From Porphyromonas cangingivalis (GTDB taxonomy: Bacteria > Bacteroidota > Bacteroidia > Bacteroidales > Paludibacteraceae), in assembly GCA_945902955.1 (NCBI GenBank), contig CAMDNO010000001.1:38724-102723 (forward strand): 64,000 bases of DNA, in the 5' to 3' direction. Below the pieces are notes generated by a model, which saw nothing but the letters and a program-made list of their open reading frames with translations, was not told where the DNA came from and ran no database searches. The position numbers and the translations under genes are program-made. Each line of letters begins with the position of its first letter. Positions within the stretch are counted from its first letter, which is position 1. Shown piece by piece: positions 59,816 through 64,000 of the stretch.

Positions 59816-60649
59816 TTATTTAAACTGAATCATTTCCACTAATTGTAAAAAATATTCGACCGACCAAATTTCCATTTCACTTTGGTTACGAATAAAGGGG
59901 CGAACATCATTTTTTACCACATCAATATTTGTTTTTGCTATTTTATCCTTTATCAACTGTTTAAACGTTTCTTTTGTGAGCTCCATGTTTTGCTGGTAGC
60001 CCGATTGATAGCAACGTTCGCGAAAATGCTCGAAATTAAGTGGCGTATTATTGCGCACATACCACTCGAAATCGTACCAGTCGCGCCCTTTCACTCTTGT
60101 TTTCCAGTTTCGAAACAGAAGTGCGTGCAATTTTCCGGCATACAAATCAGGTAAAGTATAACATCGGGTTGTAAACGAGAAAGGTAAAAGTTGTAATTTA
60201 TACTCGGTATTAAACCCAATCGGTGGATTTATATCTACTTCAATTTTAATTTTAATCTGCTTATCTGTTCTGAATTGCAAATTGTAAATAGCTGTATCAT
60301 CTTTCAAAAAAGCCGATTCAATATTGGTTTTATGTAATTTTTCCTTTTTTACAAATACAATTTCCCTGCCCAACGATTTAAATTCGGCGCTCACAGGTTC
60401 AAAGTAGTCTTCGAGCTTGAAATGTGCATTCGGTTGCAGAAGTGAGAAATCCATGTCCTCCGAAAATCGCTGCAGGTCATAAAAAATGCGCAGACAGGTG
60501 CCACCATAGAAAGCTGCTTTTTTGAAAAAACCTCCTCTGTTTAAACCGGCTAATGCTATTTGTTGCATTACTTCGTGCAAAGCATTTGTATAGTCGTCGT
60601 TGGTGCGAATATCATATCGACTCAACATTTGATCAAAGATATTTATCAT
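59816..60649 (-). CDS. abiEii: AbiEii/AbiGii-family nucleotidyltransferase toxin
   Basis: KAAFYGGTCLRIFYDLQRFSEDMDFSLL nucleotidyltransferase motif; KGRDWYDFEWYVRN; paired with an upstream antitoxin. Confidence 0.85.
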   Translation of the reverse strand: MINIFDQMLSRYDIRTNDDYTNALHEVMQQIALAGLNRGGFFKKAAFYGGTCLRIFYDLQRFSEDMDFSLLQPNAHFKLEDYFEPVSAEFKSLGREIVFVKKEKLHKTNIESAFLKDDTAIYNLQFRTDKQIKIKIEVDINPPIGFNTEYKLQLLPFSFTTRCYTLPDLYAGKLHALLFRNWKTRVKGRDWYDFEWYVRNNTPLNFEHFRERCYQSGYQQNMELTKETFKQLIKDKIAKTNIDVVKNDVRPFIRNQSEMEIWSVEYFLQLVEMIQFK

Positions 60650-61272
60650 TGTTCCAATAGTTTTAAAAGGAATGAAAGTTCCATTTTTTTTAGTCCTGCT
60701 TCCATACAGTTTCTGATAATTTCGGAATTGTACGTTTTAATAACCGACAAATCAATTCTTAAATCATCTTCTAAAAAAGCTTTCATCGCTTTTACAGATT
60801 GAATTCGAAAGTTACGCGTTGTCAATATCATATCTGCTATTGCCTTTTCGGGTGTAGCTATTAAAAAAGCATATTCGTTATTCACTATTTCCTGACGAAC
60901 ACCAATTGCATAATACGCTTCAGGAATGGTGAGGTATTCAAAATTACCAAGTACTGTAGCAAATTGCTTCGCGCGTTTGGTAGTTACCGAACGAACCGAA
61001 TATACTTTTTCGGGAATAAGCCCATAAAAAGATAAAGCACTTTCGAGCGATACGTACGATGGACTGCATAAATGGTTAGCCACCAATTCGCGCGATAGTT
61101 TCTGTTGGCTTAGTTCCGACGAAACAACGTAAAGTCCTTTCTTCAAACGAATAAGACTTCCACTTTTCTCCAACAGTGAAATTTTGTCTTTGGGTGAATG
61201 ATAATTGCTTAACATGGCAACCAACACATCGAACTCAATGGGCACGATACCGAAACGTAATAACTCCTTCAT
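60646..61272 (-). CDS. abiEi: AbiEi-type antitoxin
   Basis: From internal ATG at 61272 (MKELLRFGIVPIEFDVLVAMLSNYHSPKDKISLLEKSGSLIRLKKGLYVV...): winged-helix N-terminus typical of AbiEi; 4-bp overlap with abiEii. Confidence 0.8.
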   Translation of the reverse strand: MKELLRFGIVPIEFDVLVAMLSNYHSPKDKISLLEKSGSLIRLKKGLYVVSSELSQQKLSRELVANHLCSPSYVSLESALSFYGLIPEKVYSVRSVTTKRAKQFATVLGNFEYLTIPEAYYAIGVRQEIVNNEYAFLIATPEKAIADMILTTRNFRIQSVKAMKAFLEDDLRIDLSVIKTYNSEIIRNCMEAGLKKMELSFLLKLLEQ

Positions 61273-61396
61273 TTTGTACTGATATAAATATGCAAGTGGT
61301 TTAATTGCTGCAAATATAGTGTGTTTTGCATAAATAATCGACTTTATTCCGATTATTTGTGCAATATTTACTAATATCTGCAATATTAACACCTAC

Positions 61397-61700
61397 CGCA
61401 CCCGTCGCACCTCACACTTCACATTACCGGCAACCTTCGGCGACGGGTATTGTACTCCAACGATTGCCTTGTCATTCCGAAGCGAAGCGAGGAATATAAG
61501 CAACGGTACAAGCCGCCCCAAAACCACTCCCGTCATATTTTCCACTACATCTATCCTGTTTTTTTACAATAATTTTTGAAAGAAAAGTATCAGTATTTGC
61601 ATGTTTTTTATCGGTTTTGCCGGTTTTAATGCTGTATTTTTGCCAAGTTACTATTTGTCAATTTTGGGGCTGTCGTATTTTGTACATATCAATTATATAA
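61397..61700 (+). repeat. Duplicated intergenic/upstream region, copy B
   Basis: Matches 55700..55990; hairpin ACCCGTCGC (61400-61408) / GCGACGGGT (61440-61448). Confidence 0.85.
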
Positions 61701-61771
61701 ATACCCACTACCAATCCGTTTTTTCGTAACAAGCTGTATTTTAAAAAATTAATAACAATAATATAATTCGT

Positions 61772-64000
61772 ATGAAAACAATCATTCACTCCTTTTTGCG
61801 AAAAGCAACACTTTTGCTTTTGGTATGTTTCGCGGGCTTCAGCTTGCAGCTTACGGCACAAAACGGCAAACAACATCAAACAGATTTATCCGTAGGACAG
61901 CCTTATGGTCCGGGTACTGTTTACCAACGATTGGTAAATGCAATGGTTACAACCGTTGTTGCAAATTCTGTAATTAGCGAATTGAAATTTACGCTTACCA
62001 ACCCCGAACAAATTGCTCGTGTTTCGTTGTTTAGATCTGATAACAGCTTACCTGATTTTACAAATGCAGCTATTCTTTTTGGCGCACCGATTGTTGACCC
62101 CACTGGTACAATAACCTTTACTGGGTCGTATACACAAGCTTCTGCCACTACAAAACTTTCGTTTTACCTCTTGGTTGATATTAAACCAACTGCTACAGTA
62201 GGTACAACTATCGATGCAGTGTTTACGTCGGTTACTATTGCAGGAACAGCCTATACACCTTCAGCAATGACCAACGACAAAACTCCAGTGATAGCAGCCA
62301 ACCTTACGGGTACGAAAACCGTTAAAGCAACCGGTGGCGATTATGCTAACCTAAATGACGTAATAAAGGCAATAAACGACTTGGGCGTAGGCGATGGTGG
62401 TGTTACTTTTGAAGTTGAAAATGGTAAAACTTTCAACCACACTTCCATTTCTTATAATCTTTCTCTTATCCGCCAGACAGGGACTGCTACTAAACCCATA
62501 GTGATTAAACGCAGTGCTACTAACACAAGCGCTGCAAAACCGATTATTAATTGTCCAGCTACAGGATCGGCTGGGGACTGTATGATTGGAGTTGTGGGTG
62601 TTGACTACCTAACAATTGATGGACTGGATTTTAGAGCTACAGGAACTTCAGCAACAGTAATGTTCGAAAAACCTATTTATTTCAATGGAATGACCGACAA
62701 TGGCTGTAGCTACAACGAAGTAAAAAACTGTGTGATAAATGCAGGCGAAACTTTTAATAAAGAACGTATCTATGCTATAAGTTTTAATAGTAAAGCTACG
62801 CAAGCCGAAGGCACCAACAACTTTAACAAAATTCATCACAATGAAATTTCGAATGTCGATGCTGCTGTGGATTTCAATAATAGGCTTACACTCTCATTCT
62901 ACGACGATGGTAACGAAATTTACAACAATACGATAACCGGACAATTTGGAACCGAGGCAGCTGGTATTAAAGTAAGTTATTGCAAAAATACCAAAATATA
63001 CAATAATGTGTTGGATGGTGCAGGAGTAACTGTAGCTTATGGCGACCGTCATGGAATAGCAACAGGTGGAGCAACGAATACAGGTTACCTACACATATAT
63101 GGTAATGTGGTAAAAAACATGAGCATCAACAAACAAAGTTCACTTTTCGGAATAACCGCTAATGCACCAACCGTGCTTATCTACAACAACGTAGTTTCGA
63201 ACCTCACCAATACTTTCCCACTTACTGCAGGTAAAAACATAATTGGTATTAATCTGGGCACTGACAATACCTTAATGCCCGCTCATGAGTTGTATCACAA
63301 CTCGGTCTATCTAAATCAAACACTCACGAATAGTTTACAAATAACTGCCGCTGTGGGTTGTATTACTACTAACGCATTGACAATTACTATGGCAAATAAT
63401 ATTTTTGTAAATAATTCGGTTACCGGTACTGCGGCAAATAATTATGTGGTTTTTATACAATACAAGGATTTAACAAAACTAAGTGCTGCAAGTAATAATA
63501 ATTTGTATTATGCAAACGACCCTGCAAGCACACGATTTAAATTCAGCAATTCTACCTATGCTACTTTTGACTTATACAAAGCTGCAAGTATAGCCGTATC
63601 GGGTATGGAAAACAGGGAGTTAAATTCCGTTTCGGGTAGCCCAATATTTGTAAATGCAGCAAACAACGATTTATCCATCACCAATGTAGCTTCACCCGCC
63701 AACAATGCTGGTAAAACTGTGGCTTCGGTAACTACCGATATACTCGGGAATGCGCGCCATGCCACTACGCCCGATATGGGAGCGTATGAGTTTGGAGCAG
63801 TTGCTGCCACTCCAACTATTTCCACCACTGGTACACTCTCCGCAGTAAATACAACTTATGGTACTCCTTCTGCATCGCCTACAAGTTTCAATGTTTCGGG
63901 AGCTAATATGTTAGCAGGTATTTTGGTAACACCACCAGCCGGCTACGAAGTTTCATTGGCTTCGGGTTCGGGTTATGGGGCTACGGTTACCGTTGGTGCT
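61772..64000 (+). CDS. T9SS-type secreted beta-helix protein, paralogue 3, runs off the right edge
   Basis: Open frame from ATG at 61772 (MKTIIHSFLRKATLLLLVCFAGFSLQLTAQNGKQHQTDLSVGQPYGPGTVYQRL...) with no stop to the end; ends in TPTISTTGTLSAVNTTYGTPSASPTSFNVSGANMLAGILVTPPAGYEVSLASGSGYGATVTVGA. Absent from the ORF list because it is open. Confidence 0.8.
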   Translation, partial: MKTIIHSFLRKATLLLLVCFAGFSLQLTAQNGKQHQTDLSVGQPYGPGTVYQRLVNAMVTTVVANSVISELKFTLTNPEQIARVSLFRSDNSLPDFTNAAILFGAPIVDPTGTITFTGSYTQASATTKLSFYLLVDIKPTATVGTTIDAVFTSVTIAGTAYTPSAMTNDKTPVIAANLTGTKTVKATGGDYANLNDVIKAINDLGVGDGGVTFEVENGKTFNHTSISYNLSLIRQTGTATKPIVIKRSATNTSAAKPIINCPATGSAGDCMIGVVGVDYLTIDGLDFRATGTSATVMFEKPIYFNGMTDNGCSYNEVKNCVINAGETFNKERIYAISFNSKATQAEGTNNFNKIHHNEISNVDAAVDFNNRLTLSFYDDGNEIYNNTITGQFGTEAAGIKVSYCKNTKIYNNVLDGAGVTVAYGDRHGIATGGATNTGYLHIYGNVVKNMSINKQSSLFGITANAPTVLIYNNVVSNLTNTFPLTAGKNIIGINLGTDNTLMPAHELYHNSVYLNQTLTNSLQITAAVGCITTNALTITMANNIFVNNSVTGTAANNYVVFIQYKDLTKLSAASNNNLYYANDPASTRFKFSNSTYATFDLYKAASIAVSGMENRELNSVSGSPIFVNAANNDLSITNVASPANNAGKTVASVTTDILGNARHATTPDMGAYEFGAVAATPTISTTGTLSAVNTTYGTPSASPTSFNVSGANMLAGILVTPPAGYEVSLASGSGYGATVTVGA

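Overview
The window is Bacteroidota-like: several proteins carry type IX secretion (T9SS) C-terminal sorting domains, and the CAZyme and sulfatase families are typical of the phylum. Roughly 1-53 kb is one almost unbroken minus-strand glycan-degradation region. It contains a GH51-like arabinofuranosidase (runs off the left edge), a six-hairpin glycosidase, GH92, two GH78-like rhamnosidases, an SGNH esterase, a 2351-aa multidomain T9SS protein and a shorter paralogue, a sugar transporter with ribokinase, five sulfatases that all appear to be Ser-type, a GH127-like protein, GH97, a beta-helix protein, a DUF1080/Gfo-Idh-MocA/isomerase/DoxX cluster, and a GH30-like protein. No SusC/SusD pair, regulator or sulfatase maturase is visible in the window. 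From 53 kb to the right edge there are three mosaic T9SS beta-helix paralogues on the plus strand (the last runs off the edge), a dicarboxylate symporter, and an AbiEi/AbiEii toxin-antitoxin pair. The most unusual signal is a repeated 5' leader on the minus strand: an ATGAAACG mini-ORF start, then a hairpin whose stem differs in sequence between copies but still pairs, then a gene start about 98-103 nt after the mini-ORF ATG. In two of the three copies a second short helix covers the start codon and keeps its pairing through a compensatory change. Several eroded gene remnants, a 35-bp exact direct repeat and gene-conversion-like blocks are also reported. All calls come from reading the sequence and the supplied ORFs; no searches were run.
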